From: Varroa destructor
Taxonomy: Eukaryota > Arthropoda > Arachnida > Mesostigmata > Varroidae
Direction: 5' to 3'
NCBI RefSeq assembly: GCF_002443255.2
Contig: NW_019211460.1
Coordinates: 35,163,498 to 35,227,497 of the forward strand
Length of the DNA stretch: 64,000 nt
A program made the translations under genes and the position numbers. Positions 1 to 12,986 of the stretch are shown one piece after another. How positions within the stretch are numbered: the stretch's first letter is position 1; each line of letters begins with the position of its first letter. The notes beneath the pieces were generated by a model. That model saw only the letters and a list, made by a program, of their open reading frames with translations. It was not told the DNA's origin and did no database searches.

Positions 1-2900
1 TACCACGAAAACGCTAGCCCGACTATATGATTTGACTGAGAATATAGTCGAGATGAACCGCAAAAATGCATTGAAATCGATGTGGCTATTTTGTACAGGA
101 GTTTCATTCTCGCAAGTTAACTGTTAAATTTTTCGGGTATTAGCCGCAGACACGCCTGCCAACTAGCCGGAAATAGGTCACATTATTAGTTCGAAAATCG
201 TTTCGATGTAAGGCCACTTGAGTAGGTTAAGCGGACATATATAGCATTCAACGCTCGCCGGCCAAATGCAGTAAACTAAGACCGATTCCGGCGTAATTGT
301 TATTTAACGTTGTTTAGAATACAATCTGATTGCGAAGTCTTGGAAGATCTTACCTAACAGAACAATGATGCCCGGTTCCGTTGGTTTTGTTTACCTATAA
401 GAACTTGCACTTAGTATTAGTGAGTGTCCGCGGTAAGGTAAATGTGTCATCGTTCTGGTGAAATGAGCTGATAGAAGCTTGGCCGCTGCCAAGTTAAATA
501 CGAACGATAACTTCACTGGTCCAGAGAGTAGATTTGCTTGTTGCAGGGGGTACTGGCTTGTAAATAGTGGTTTTGGCCAGCGGCAGAAGCAAAGTCTGTC
601 GTAATGTGGGAAGTTACGTCGGAAGTTATAACGATACTGGCTGACCCACGAATGCCAGACAGCTTAACTCAAAGAATCCGAGAGAGGGGAGTAATCGATT
701 CATTAATGCTATGGCAATGATGTGTTATATAGTCACTATCCTCTAGAAAACACGCGAAGACCGCATAAATAATGTAAATGAACAAACATATGCATATAGG
801 GAGAGTGGTTCAGTTCTAGCAGCATCAATACCGACACGACATATAAAGAAGCCGGCTACAACAACCACTAGTTCAATACGCTTGTACCCGTTTGGCCTTT
901 CTTGCAATAGGACGAGTTAGAAGAAACACCGTACACAACTTCACAGTGCCTGACATAGGGATGGTGTCTGTGCAGCAACTAAATACGCCGAGAACTTTGA
1001 TCTAGCTCTTAGTTAGTTGTAGGCTGGATAAACGCGTACCCACCGAGGTAGCTCCACGCTGGTTTATACGCGTGGTCAAGCCCGAATTCATGGAGCCAAG
1101 CTGTTGAATGATACGAGTAGATAACAGATTGATTAAAAGTAACAAAATTTATTAGTAAAGCGAACGATTTTGTTTCATGTGTTCTATCCCTCCTGGCAAT
1201 AATTCAAGCAGCCATCAAACAAAAATCTCGAATTGGTTTTGAAACGGTCTGTTCGAGGCTTCCACCTGCTATACGCGTTTCTACCAGTATTGGCCATTTT
1301 CTTTGTTGCTATGTAATGGATCCTGACGTCAAATATAATCCAAAAGTTCTAATTCCATCACCACATAGTTTTGGGCGTGTATTTTCCTTCTTCGTATCCG
1401 ATTGGTAAAAATACATATGAAGAAAGCGTGGAAAACGAATGTTGGAGGGCTATTCACCTAATTATAATGGATACATACATACGCACACACATACTCAGAT
1501 GGCTAAGATAGTTTAAACGGCTACAAAAGAGAAGTAACTTTTAACGACAGGAAAAAACCAATAGACAAAACAAATATACCACCAGCTATTTTTTTTTCTA
1601 CACAAGTTCATCTCATAGAGGCAAAGGAAATCAGCGACGTAACCACTTAGGATCGTCCATACGCGTACACATGGAAGGAAGCACGCGCGTACAAACATTG
1701 CTGCTCCATCGAATAGATTAAGTGGTCGAGATCGTGCGAATAAACCATTTGCGTAATAACTGAGACCGAAGTAAAATTTTCATTGAACAACTATAACAAG
1801 AAGCTCCGTTGCGGTGTGTTAATTCTTGCCCAAGTTTCTATATGCGTTCGTTGTATAAAGTTTAATGTATGAGCAACATAAGGTTTGATGGTAACGTGAT
1901 TTGCCAACACTCATATGATTGTTATTATTAAGTTAAGTATTAATTATTAGGCGTTAATTTCGAAAAATCGTAAGCCACCTCAGATCCAGCATTATCGTTT
2001 CCTAACAACGTTATGAATAGACAAGTAATGGCAACACTGTGCGACTTGTTGCCCCTCTCAGAGAGGCTTTAAGCCGGCCGTTGTCCTCTGGTACGACGTC
2101 GTATATATCTATATATATATGTAGTGAATTAAAACGCGCCAGTTTTCCGTTGCTATTAATTCTCAACTGTAAAAAAGACGGTTTCCAGGCACTCAATATT
2201 GCACTCTCCTGCCAAGACGATTGTGCTTCGACAACACTGCAAAGCCAACCTTGCAACAAATATGTCATCTAGTTTTCTTTCCGTTGATGGCCAGCGTCGC
2301 TATATTCGGTCTAAGACAGAATCTAGAATTTGTGTATTCGGTATAATGCATCACTCTTTCAAGGCGCGATTTTTTAAACAATAGTTGCAGCACTTGGCAT
2401 ACGCGTTGTTGTGTCTGACATCGCAGCGAGTTGTGCTCGTAGGACGTATTTGGTTCATGGCATTCATTTGTACTATTAGACCTGTTATTTATTGTTACTA
2501 CTATCTATGGTAGTGTAGATAATAAAGGGTGTATCGAGGCAGTAATTAGATAGACACGTGGGATAAATGATATGATGTTTTAGCGGGACTTTTCTACGAA
2601 GATGTACCACAAGAAGACGGATGTAGCTTTCTGCGAAAACCACGCATTTCAAAAGCATAGATTAAGCCAATAGATCAACGAGATCACATTTGCCGATACG
2701 TTGTCCAGACTACAACTTCTCGAGAAACGGTTCGAAAAGTCATCTGCATATATTTAAATAGCCGATATTTACGAGCATCGTTTGTGCATTTTAAGCAGTT
2801 TTTTCAACAAAGACCACCATTTCAAATGCGCACGCAAATAACATTGTGTAACATCGGGCATTAATCTACCTTCTGAGCTATCTACGATCTTTCCTTCAAA
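1..2900. other. no convincing gene
   Basis: AT-rich sequence with short open frames on both strands but no stretch resembling a known protein. A weak minus-strand exon candidate lies at about 354-394 (GTAAGA donor), but its 3' splice site lacks a pyrimidine tract. A short ACAT/CA-rich patch lies near 1470-1497, and AT repeats near 2103-2121. Read as intergenic or intronic. Confidence 0.5.
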
Positions 2901-3470
2901 CGGTCATCGCCGTTCTCTATGTTGGCTCTTGCCGGTGTGGGGTGAAGCGACGATCCCGTCGCTCCACCCTACTCCGGCCACTATAACTACCGTGCGTGAG
3001 ATCAGCGCTGGAGAATTAGACCGAATAGGAGGCTTCGCGTGCGATACGTTCGCCCTTTGTGGATGCGCGCAAAGGTGCACCGTCTACCGCAGAACTGCTA
3101 CTATCGAAAAGACTTGCCGAGTTCAAGACGCACGACCGGAACAAGGTTAACATCCATCGCTGCTGCTGTCCATTGTAGCTCGCCAGATAGGAGACAACCT
3201 TCCTGTTTCGACGAGAGCAAAAACAACAACAACAGGATTGTTTACCTAACCGTCTGCAGTAGCAATAACCGCTATGGTCGATTGTATAATGCGCCGCCGC
3301 TATCGTCACTATCAACACGAACGGAACGGAACGGAACGGAACGGAACGTAAATGGCAGTAGAGACAGCAGCAGCGACCACGTGGTGGGACCAGTTGAGAT
3401 ATCGTTCGATTTTGAGAGAGAACGCGTGTCTTACTCGACCGGCTGACTCCTCTCTCTTCGCCGCACAACA
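2900..3470. promoter_or_regulatory. CpG-rich block, possible promoter or leader
   Basis: This block is clearly richer in G, C and CpG than its flanks and contains a pentanucleotide repeat. Elsewhere in the window such blocks sit just before first coding exons (12607 and 36036), so a promoter or 5' leader is a fair inference. Long open frames cross it on both strands, as expected for CpG-rich DNA, and none has a recognisable domain. Candidate starts are a plus-strand ATG at 3513 and a minus-strand ATG at 3471 followed by a GTAAGA donor; neither is decisive. Confidence 0.3.
3320..3348. repeat. (AACGG)n microsatellite
   Basis: Nearly six tandem copies of AACGG without interruption, inside the CpG-rich block. 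Confidence 0.95.
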
Positions 3471-6400
3471 TGTTAATGTATGCGCTGGAAGGAAGAGCGA
3501 TAGAATAAAATTATGGCGGCAATTATCAGTTGCGCTAGTAACGTGGAGTTATAACTACCACTGTTAAACACGCAGACTGTAGATTGAAATACAGATTTTC
3601 TAAACGCCTTTTACCTGGCTCGTTGCTAAGCTGGATGATCGCTCAAGGAGGCCTAGATAAAAACAGTAATATAGTTAATAGGACGTATATTGTGACTGTT
3701 ATTAAAATACACTTTCTTTCTTTCGTGTGCATCACTATTAACGTAGCCTCAGAAGAATCTCATTCGAAGGGTTCCTTGTGAATGCAATTATCGACTGAAG
3801 AACTTTGATAAATCGACTATGTATCTATGTTTGGAGATGATTAAAAAGGTCGAAAGACCCACTCGATATTTAGATGGTTGGTCGACGAAAAAATAGTGCA
3901 GACAATCGGTCAGCTATTATATTTCGTGCTCATTAACAGTCGTAAACTACTTGTACAGCCTTTAACAACCACCGTTTTCAACATTCCAATCTAGAATCTC
4001 TAAGATGGTAAACTGGATTCATAGATTTGTATTTCTACGGATACTATGAACACGGAACAGCCTAAGGATCTGGACGGTGGGTACAGGTTAGGTTGCGTGA
4101 AATTAAGCCCGCCGGTCACAAGTCGTATTGCAGTAACTCGACGATACGCCGGTCTGTTTCACTTTCTCTTACAGAAACCAAGTAACAGATCAAGCAATTT
4201 TTCTGCGCCTCGCTTCGCTGGTCGTCTTCAAGGTATGCTCACTGCTCTATACGCGCATATTGACGACAGCGTAACATGGATTGAGCCGTAGAATTTATTC
4301 ACGTTACGCTGCAGCGTAAAACGCGTCTTAATACGGATTTCGTAGTTGATCTGAATGCATAGAAATAGTAACACTGTTAAGGGAAAGCCTCTTTCTCGCT
4401 CGACAGTTTAGATGCAGTAATAAGCTGGTAGGAAATATAATGTTTCGTAATTTTACGAGACGCCCGAACGTTCTATCTTCATATGCATCGAAAACGTTGT
4501 TACTTCAGGGAAAGGTTACTAGCTAGGGGATACTTTTGCGAGCATAACTCGTGTTACATATGCTTTTTCTACACATAGTTCACTGACGTTCCACTGATAC
4601 TATGTGGACAATTTCAGTGAAGCTTGCCGCTCGGTTCCGCGCTCGCCTTCCTAAAGCTAACTGGTCAGAGAAGTCGAAATAATCCACCCAGCTAAGTATA
4701 TATCATCTATACTTTTTCCATCGCTTTCGAATTGTCTAATACATAATAGTCATATATCTACCCTACGCACTAATCGTGTGGGCGGCAAGTATCTGTTCGA
4801 TCAGAGGTCGTAAATGGCCGTACGTAGGTGGTAAATATCTATGCGTAAGGCAGAACTCTAGATATTTAAACCTACACTGGTCTCACGCGCGAACTCCGAA
4901 TCGTAATACGTTGCGCTTAAATTGTTTTGCATATAAGCAATCACAACTAACAAACTCACGTGCCGCACGCGCAGGCAGGCTAGGACTGGACGTAGTTCGT
5001 GTACGTTTGTTGTCACTGCGGTGTACTGCAAACGACCCAAGAGGCGCTGTGTAAAGGCTCGTGATACTCGTTAACAACTCAGTTTCGTATTTTGAAGAGT
5101 CCTCGGACCGGCAAGTTAACACTTGAACCTTACAGTCAGTCGGCCAGCATGCTTCACAGCCTCAGACTCAGTCATAGTTAAGCTAAGCGTAAAATTAACC
5201 TATGGAAGATCGCTGAGAGTTCACGACAGAATTGTAAACCGCTAATTGTGCTTTTCGTACACAATGGCGATGGTGATGACGATTAATTATAGCTCGTCGC
5301 AACTGGGTCTATTGGACGCTGACAATCGGTACAAAATGATGTGGGGATCTGCCTAGCGAAAGCGCCAATGTCTCCATGACGGTGCAACAAGAATATACGG
5401 CCTGTTCGTTTCTGCTGTTAACATAAGGTTCGCTGTAACACGGTTATTGCTCAAGATCAGATACGCTGTGTTGCTTCGAAGGGACCAAAACAAGCTTCAT
5501 GAGATAGCACGCAGGAAATGCGTTGAGGAATACAGGTGAGAGTCAAGACGCAGGAACGCACAACAAGATGTCAACGATTGTTTTCACTGTCAGCCAAATC
5601 TTACTCTTATAGAGAACATCGCTCAATGGTTAGGTGTTTCGACACCTTCTACAACTTTAACCAAATTAAATTAGACTATGAAGCCGGGTCTAAATTAGCG
5701 AGATAGACAGCGAGCAGTGATATGTATTAGTTAAGACTGCTTCTTGCGAGGCACCTCACGAGCTAGTCTTGCTACCCAAGATAGAAGATTTACAAGTAAC
5801 CGTTAAATGGTTATCATTTGTCGGTATCAAACACCGTGAAACGGTCTTGCAGGACTTTTTAGTACCTATCGCAACACCGCTTAAACGAAGCTCAGTCGAA
5901 GATCGCTCGACGGTCACTTTTAACTATGCAGTACAATTTCGATATAATTCTCGGATCCGTTGAAGCGGCAACGGCATGTCATGGTGTACTAAATGGACAA
6001 CGCATAATAACTGTGTAGTCCTTATCGTGTGTCAGGCTAGCATACGGAACAAGGACATTACACGTTAACTACGATATAACAAACGGCATCTATGGTATTC
6101 GATCTTGCTTTTGTTTTCATTCGATGTAGTTTTGTAATGGACATGTCTGATCGGGAGGGGAAGCTTATCTGTGCATCTATTATATTGCGTACCTTGGCTA
6201 CATCTGCGATCACCGGACACCGATTATGTGGACTCATTCTCTGAAGTCAATATGTAGAAAAACTTCGCTAACTAAAATCACAACAGGATTCTCTACTTGC
6301 AATAATCTGTAACTGTCAATGCTTGCAGTACGAAGTAGTAGATCACGTCAGTTTCTCAAGATCCGTTCAATGATAGCGTGAAGATGAAGTAACAGTCGTA

Positions 6401-8650
6401 TGATTCCAACCGGGGGCGGGCAGGAATGATTTAGCAAAAAGAACGCTTCGCTCTCCCTTTTTGAGGACACACTATCGCTTTACGTGTCCGCAACCTGAAC
6501 TTTTGAACACGTAGGTGACGTCTTTCTTCCTCCTTCGACGGATGGTGGTGGTCGTAGTTAGTCCCGAAAAAATCAACGGCTGCAAGAGAAACGTGGAGAG
6601 GGTGACATTGTTGCTGACAGGCGGGCGGGCGGGCGCGCGCGCGCGCGAGAGGAGCAGATCTGCGCCTAACGTCTAACATGTATTGTTGGCGGCCCACCAA
6701 TCTACTGGAGTAAATATTACGATGCCATTTATTGACCACCATAATAACGAACGCAAGTGAATAGCCGACGTAAGACGAACGGCCAACGGGCGACGTTGTT
6801 GCGTCCTTTTAAGAAGATGCCGTCGCTTCCTTCGGCAAAAAAAAAAGTGAGATAAAGCGGTGTCGAGCGAGAAAATGAAAGGCGTGAACTCCGCTTTTGG
6901 ACGGAGCAAAGACATTTTGTTGTTAAATAAAGGCATCCACATTTGTAGCATTACTTATAATATAGGTACACCTACATATTTGCGGGCATACCGTTACTTT
7001 TCGTTTATATTAGAATGCAAAGTTACTGATCTCTGTGTCGGCGTGGTAATGACGGACGCGTTTTGAAAATATGATCAGAATAACGTCGGGGTCCAGCTTA
7101 TCAGTTCTGTCTCGATAAAGATTCTGTAATTGAATATATTCGTTTTCATCTTCCACCCAGTTGCATCTTACAGGACTTACAGGACATTTCTACTCAGGTG
7201 AATTCAATATACGATTGAATTAATTCAAGCGATAAGATCGCACGCTATATAAGGGATATGAACGGCGATGAATCCTTTTTGTCTTCCATAGTGAATCGGT
7301 GGTATGGCTTGAACCATTTCTATTAGATGGTCATTTGTTATGTTCGAAATAATGCGATAGTACTGTTTTTCTCGTTTGCGTTTCTGTGCTCTGTTAGGTG
7401 TATTCTATATTTAAAGACCCGATTCGCTCGACCGTCAATTTAGTATCCTGATCACCGTGGGCTACGTTCATGAGAAGCATTATTGGCTGGTAATACCTGA
7501 CGACCAGCATCTTGGTGCGCTGCCGTCAAGCGATAAGAACCTGTGTACTGATTACGCATCTTCTTCAGTGATGTACCACTGTTTTTTTACGATCGTACTA
7601 ATAATGGGCGACGTGGAGTGCCCACGACCCGCGGGCAGCGCACGAGCAAATGCTGAAAAAGTGTACCTATTTGATTATCTCTCAATTACGCCGTGCCGAG
7701 GTGAACGTCCTATTCAGTGTATGGCGTATATTGCATTTCGCCAACTGAGTCACCTTAAGTATTTATCTGTAGATATGTCATATGTTCGATAGGATCATGA
7801 GTAAGCAAGCGTTACGTCTTACTGGTCGTTATTAAAGACAATCCGTTTAAAAAAACTCAGGTACAAATTACGTTGGTTATATACAAACAACTGATTACGC
7901 CTTCTCCGGCCAAGGTCTATAGAATCATTTTCAGGTTCTACAACTCTAAACAGTTACTATCCCCATAGGTAGTCCGGCCTTTCAGAGGTGCCTGCTTTTT
8001 TGTCTATATTTAGTAGAATTCGAGGTAAAATCGCCAGACTAAAGTTGGCCTATGTTCAGTTTCACGATTTCATCTCAAGCCGACACATAACACACTGGTG
8101 ATTCTTTGTTTTGTTCGTTCGACGTTACAAATATGCCTATACATAGGAACCCAGATGCTTCGTTGCACGACGATTTTCTATTGTATGCAAAACGATTCCT
8201 AACCAACCTGAAAATATGAGAGTACGCTTGATTAAATGGATAGGTAGATAGGTAATGGCAGTATGCACGCTTCGATACGAAATGTCTCTGAAGTTAAGAC
8301 TGATGCGAAACGCAGGCCTTTAAGTAGTGTTTAATTACTCACTGCTCCTTACCCGCGAACTATATTTTCAATATGTCTGTTGATCTATCAGTTTACGAAA
8401 CAATTAACTTATTCGAATTTTCTGATTAGAACGAGTGTTGCAAGAACAGCTCTTGGTTTCGTATCGTATGCGACACTCCTATGTAACGACAACGGGCATG
8501 TCCCGGTAGTTACATTTTTAAAGACAAACTAAGTATGTTTAGCCAATGTGGCCTTCATAACAGGGCCTGATGTCGCATTAGCTTCCGATATCATAGGGTT
8601 CTGATTCACACACGAGGCACGGTGCCAGTTCACAGAAGTCCCTGGCGTCG
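3471..8650. other. no convincing gene; GC-rich patch at 6410-6660
   Basis: No exon could be supported. A GC-rich patch around 6410-6660 ends in a GCGGGC/CG run. The longest open frame (7457-7792, plus) starts with GTG, matches nothing recognised and is within the length expected by chance. Read as intergenic or intronic. Confidence 0.45.
6621..6648. repeat. (GGGC)n/(CG)n tract
   Basis: A GGGC tetranucleotide run passes directly into a long alternating CG run, a sequence type able to adopt Z-form DNA. It is very unlike the AT-rich surroundings. Confidence 0.9.
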
Positions 8651-8694
8651 AGATAGTAATTGTCTTCTTGTTACCAAGAAGACAATTTCTATCT
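8651..8694. repeat. near-perfect inverted repeat (hairpin)
   Basis: Left arm 8651-8670 reads AGATAGTAATTGTCTTCTTG. Right arm 8675-8694 is its reverse complement with one mismatch (position 8657 against 8688). The loop is the four bases TTAC, and one more G-C pair (8650/8695) closes the base. This is the strongest hairpin seen in the window. The loop is short for an ordinary miRNA precursor; it may be a folded RNA, a small inverted-repeat element or a replication-generated palindrome. Confidence 0.9.
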
Positions 8695-9272
8695 CTTCTT
8701 GTTAGAAAGCTTCCAAAAAAATACTATTATTTTTATTAAACTTTGCAATTGTCTAGCAGCAGTTTCCGTCGCCGCTACGGAAGTTATAGCAGCCCGCTTT
8801 GCGTCTGGCAGGCCTATCGACTGCGTTAATTTGCTGTGGCAATGAAATGCTTCAGAGGCTCACTATAGGGACTGTATAACGTTACGGTATTACTTGGCGA
8901 GTTCGTTTCGTAAACATTTAAGAGTCACAATTGAGCGATTTCTCATATAGAAAAGATACGGGCTACTCTATTATTAATACGTCCAACAAATGACGAGATA
9001 CACCGATTTAACAAATGCCCAAAAAACGAATACGCGCTTTTTTTAGTATTTATTTTGCAGTAAAAAAAAAATGAGTTAAAAACTCCAATTTGGCCGTTGT
9101 ATTTTTGTCTTGAATAGTTGGTGACAACGTGTGAAAACGTACGTCAGGCGTTACGGTAGCCCGAACCAGAATCAATCCTCGTTTACGATGCCAATGGAAC
9201 TGTTGAACCAATCAATACCTATTAATACCAAAGAATAACTATGAACTGTACAAAAACTGTTTTTTTTTTCAG

Positions 9273-9439
9273 CAGAAACACCGCCCGCTCTTGTAATGTT
9301 CTTTATCATGACGAAGAGGTAGCGAAGACAAGTGCAACCAATGGAAACAAGTACATCTTGATGTATACCAACCGATGCCTTCGAAAGTGTAAACGAGGAC
9401 GTAACCACACACCATTAACTTCAAGCACTACAGCATGCA
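9273..9439 (+). CDS. internal exon of an unknown protein
   Basis: The exon follows a textbook 3' splice site, a run of ten T and CAG, and ends at a GTAAGTG donor. Of the three frames only one is open through all 55 codons (enters in phase 2, leaves in phase 1). The peptide is basic and cysteine-containing, with a cluster NRCLRKCKRGRNH near its end. No family was recognised and the partner exons were not found, so strand and frame rest on the splice signals alone. A non-coding coincidence remains possible. Confidence 0.45.
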
Positions 9440-12280
9440 GTAAGTGTACCCAGGGACATAGCAATTATATTTTCTATTTTTCTAGACTTCCTATTTTGGC
9501 CTAATCACGATGAGCGATACGGGTTCCTATTAAAAACAGCGCCACTCATTATGAACAACGTCGTTGTTAAGCCTCCAAGTGCTATTGTCACTATTATCAA
9601 ACCCCCCAGAATGTTCTAATATAGATTTCATTTATTCCAGCTACCCCATGGAGCTTTAGCGAAACTAATGTTCATGATCGAAGCGATCACAAGAACTTGT
9701 TACGTTGATGACAACAGCAAGGCTCATTCGCCTACTTTTCGTGAACAGTGCCGTTGTAGTAAAGCTGCATAAGGTCCTTTTCTTTGCCTTTGGGATTGTT
9801 ACTTGTAATAAATCTCTACCATAGAATAAATGAGTATTTACGCTTATAGTGTTAAACAAACACATTGGCCATGAGCAAATATTTGCGGTTGACTAAAAAA
9901 AAGGTCTTCTAAAAACACGAACTAGTTATTTGAAAGCTTGAAAAACAAGGGTAACTTTGTTTGGTTGTTAAATTTAATAATTCAAAAAATTAATTTCATA
10001 AAATTTATCTAATGTGATAATTGTTACGGGGGGCTGCGAGTCACGGGCCGGTAAAGTTAGTTGCAATTTTTTTGCCTTTTTGTTAACAAGGGCCAACGTG
10101 GCCAGCCTTCCACTTTGGTTCGACGCTCAATAATGAATAAGGATACGTACATTATACGTTTACACGGGAACCTCGATGGGCAAATGTTCATTGTTAAAAA
10201 AATCAAGAGGAAATGGCCCAAACTCGGGAGTTTTATTGAGCAAAAGTTCGTTACGATGTAATAGAACTCATCCGATAGAAGCTCACTTGCCAGTCTAAGC
10301 TAGTATAATATAATACGACAGTAATGTTTAACGTCAATCCGCTAACCTTGAGATAATTGATACGGTCAGTATGATTCAGAGTTCTACTCAGAAGCCTCTG
10401 CCGCAGTGACAAATTGCCAAAGCCTGTAATTCGTTATTAAATAGTACATATTTTCGTTAAAATGCTGAGAAACGCTAATTATCTGTAGAGTTATACTTTT
10501 CTAGGCTAGCCTTATATAGCGAATGGCAGTAATATAAATTTTGAAACAATCTCTTATATAGTTGACTAACAGCAATGCTTCGATTTGTAAGCAATTCTAT
10601 TTCGTCGTAGGGGGCACTTCGATTCCATTGAGTGGGCAGATCCGATCCTTTCTTAGACCATAGAATATAATTTTCAGGTGCATTAAAGACATGGATCTAT
10701 CTCAAGGCTTCGGTAACAGATCGTAGCGTTTGGTATAAATTTGTCTATCTGCTAATAGAGCTCTATTGCCTTTGATCAGACTAGCGCTGAATATGGTATG
10801 GCTGCATAGTTTAATGGAACCTGCACGCCGCACCTGTCGTCAACAGTCTTTTCTCTCATTCACGATATCGGATAATTGTCGCCCTGATGTTGTCCGGATG
10901 AGAATGACTCTAACGATCAGATTGAGGATCTTCCATAAACGATTATATCTAGTCTTATATGAACCGCTAGTAGTAGTGTGAATCATGTTTTTAACAATAC
11001 GTTTTTTCAAATGATCGAATTATTTCGTGTAAACGATACGACTGGTTATGTCCTATTAAAAGTCTAGTTTTTTTTTCTCCGAGTCCACTATCCGAACAAT
11101 AAACCTTAACCAGCTCGAGGAAGCGCTCCCTAGCGAAAATAAATTTAAAATATCCGCTTTTCAAGGGCCCTCAACGACTGTTCGTAAAGGATACGTAAAC
11201 GACAATATAGTGCGTGAGCTGACTTCCGCGACCTGTTTTTACACTGCTACGCTACAAGTATTGAATGCAATTCATCTATGAAGTTTATTCGAAACATGTC
11301 GTTCGCTTGTATGGCAAAACTGATGTACTCTATTACTATGCTACTGACGGCCAAAATGGCCTTGTTCTTAGAGGCGGTAGGATCGTTCAGCGTTCTTGGT
11401 TAACTTTTGCTGCCACTGCTGTTACTGTTTACGGCATTTATTATATACAAACTATGTAAGCACTCTACCAACCGTGGACATGGTGGACTGTCTTCGTAGC
11501 AAACGTTGTTGAATCTGGTGATGAACATCTCCTGCCTTATTCTCAGCCCAGTCGAGGCCACACTCAAGCTGAAACAAAAGCGTTCGCCATATTTGTTAAC
11601 AGAACAAGTCTACAACAGGCAAACATGCATTTACACACCTGCGGAATACGTGAAGGCATAGTTCGAGCTACCGCTACCACGATCACTTTCGTACAGCACG
11701 AGCTATTTTGATGACACTGATGATGCACGGAATATTTTACTGGACACGTATAGGAATAGATGCTTATTTTGGTCGTATTCGTTCCGCTTTTTTTTTTTTT
11801 TTCTTTCTTTCTTTCTTATCACTTCTCACAAATGGCAGCAATGGACAGTTTGAATCGCACTAGTAACGTACACTCGAGGCGTCCGACAGTAACAACCAAA
11901 ACGAAGAACTCATTGGGAACAACCGGCACAACAGGCCAGCTTTGACATCTATGATCGAACGCTACTATTTTTCGATCTGACGCAATATCCGATTTTACTC
12001 GTAATTTCGCCTACGTTCGTACAAACCTACGCAGCTGATTTTAGGTATTAGCGATTTGTTGTCTATTCTCTGCGCCGACAGCAAACGTTCACATTCATTC
12101 AAAACAAATCGGACGTCGACTGAAAACAGTAAGAAATAGAACGTGGTTCCACTTGATATGTGAGCTAACTTAAGTTCTTCTTTGACAGGTTCCAGCTTGT
12201 GGGAACCTGCCACGACTTCTTTGTTGTCTGATTTGATCTCACTGAGCAAGCAATTGCTTAGATATTATCGCATCTGAAGC
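9440..12280. other. no convincing gene
   Basis: Scattered open frames only. A lysine-rich frame at 10061-10261 (plus) and an acidic/lysine-rich frame at 11995-12249 (minus) have coding-like composition but lack good paired splice sites. The second contains a small hairpin, CAGGTTCC paired with GGAACCTG, at 12186-12209. A T/TTTC run lies at 11788-11817. Confidence 0.4.
11788..11817. repeat. poly-T / (TTTC)n tract
   Basis: Fifteen T residues followed by tandem TTTC units. Confidence 0.9.
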
Positions 12281-12606
12281 GGAGCGGCAAGGTCCTACAG
12301 GTAGCGCTGATCTTGTTGTATCAGTCTTGCGTAGCGACCGCAAACGCTTAAGGCCGTGTTAAACGCCGATAGTATACAGAAGCGCGTTTACACAGCAGCT
12401 GAAAGATGGGGAACAGAAGGCTTCTCGCAGCTTTCCAGCGAGATGGAGCAGATTTCACTGTTTTCGCCGCTCCGTTAGCACCCAAACTGTATCTAAAGTT
12501 TCGAACTGACAATGCGCGCGTCTCACTAACAATGGCTTGACAAGGCGGCGACGGCGACGGCGACGGCGCCGTCGACGGGCGAACAGCAAGCAAAAGGGCG
12601 GCTAGA
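12280..12606 (+). promoter_or_regulatory. GC-rich leader before the 12607 start
   Basis: GC- and CpG-rich stretch ending just before an ATG whose short coding exon carries a GTAAGT donor. It includes a (GGCGAC)n run at 12545-12570. Composition and position fit a promoter and 5' untranslated region. A minus-strand open frame through this block (12348-12620) encodes a hydrophobic start and an SP-repeat, but it lacks an ATG and its repeat is the microsatellite read in frame. Confidence 0.4.
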
Positions 12607-12633
12607 ATGACCAAAAGCAACGCATTTGATCGG
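12607..12633 (+). CDS. candidate first coding exon, unknown protein
   Basis: An ATG opens a nine-codon exon (MTKSNAFDR) that ends exactly at a GTAAGT donor in phase 0, directly after a GC-rich leader. The arrangement of leader, start and consensus donor is the evidence; the peptide is too short for homology. Several phase-0 acceptors follow. One at 13762 leads by matching phases to a membrane-like last exon at 14279; others at 13229 and about 13685 are alternatives. The first intron would contain the repeats at 12707-12806. Confidence 0.4.
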
Positions 12634-12706
12634 GTAAGTTCGTTTCAATATTTCGGTCGGCTGTTGGATTGCTCTGTCCGATCTTGGTTATGGATGCCAG
12701 TCTGTC

Positions 12707-12806
12707 GGTTGGTTGGTTGGTCGGTCGATCGATCGATCGATCGATCGTTGGTCGGCCGGTCCCTCGCTGGCTGGCTGGCTGGCTGGCTGGCTCGCTCGCT
12801 CTCTCT
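12707..12806. repeat. cluster of four tetranucleotide repeats
   Basis: Four adjacent microsatellites: GGTT (about 12707-12720), CGAT (about 12724-12747), GGCT (about 12767-12792) and CGCT passing into CT (about 12791-12806). Each unit differs from the next by few substitutions, as if one expanded array had changed its unit stepwise. It lies just after the predicted first exon at 12607. Confidence 0.95.
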
Positions 12807-12986
12807 AGTTGGATCGAGCGAAACAGTAAGCCAGCCTAGACACAACGCCGGTGGGTAATGTCGTTTTTGCGGGAACAAGCTACATGCTGTGGCTGGCTGC
12901 CGCGACTACTGCTGCTGTTGCTTCGGCTGAAGCGAGAACCCTCTCTTATCGGAACCTGACGTCACTGTGGGCCGCAGACAGAGTAA

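Noticed and set aside
3016..3471. 151-codon minus-strand frame
   Set aside because: Lies in CpG-rich repeat-bearing DNA where stops are rare; cysteine runs and repeats make the product implausible.
7457..7792. 111-codon plus-strand frame
   Set aside because: GTG start, no domain, no splice sites; length is within chance expectation.
12348..12620. Minus-strand frame with a signal-peptide-like start and SPSPSP run
   Set aside because: No ATG; the SP run is the (GGCGAC)n microsatellite read in frame; the opposite strand has a better start with a GTAAGT donor.
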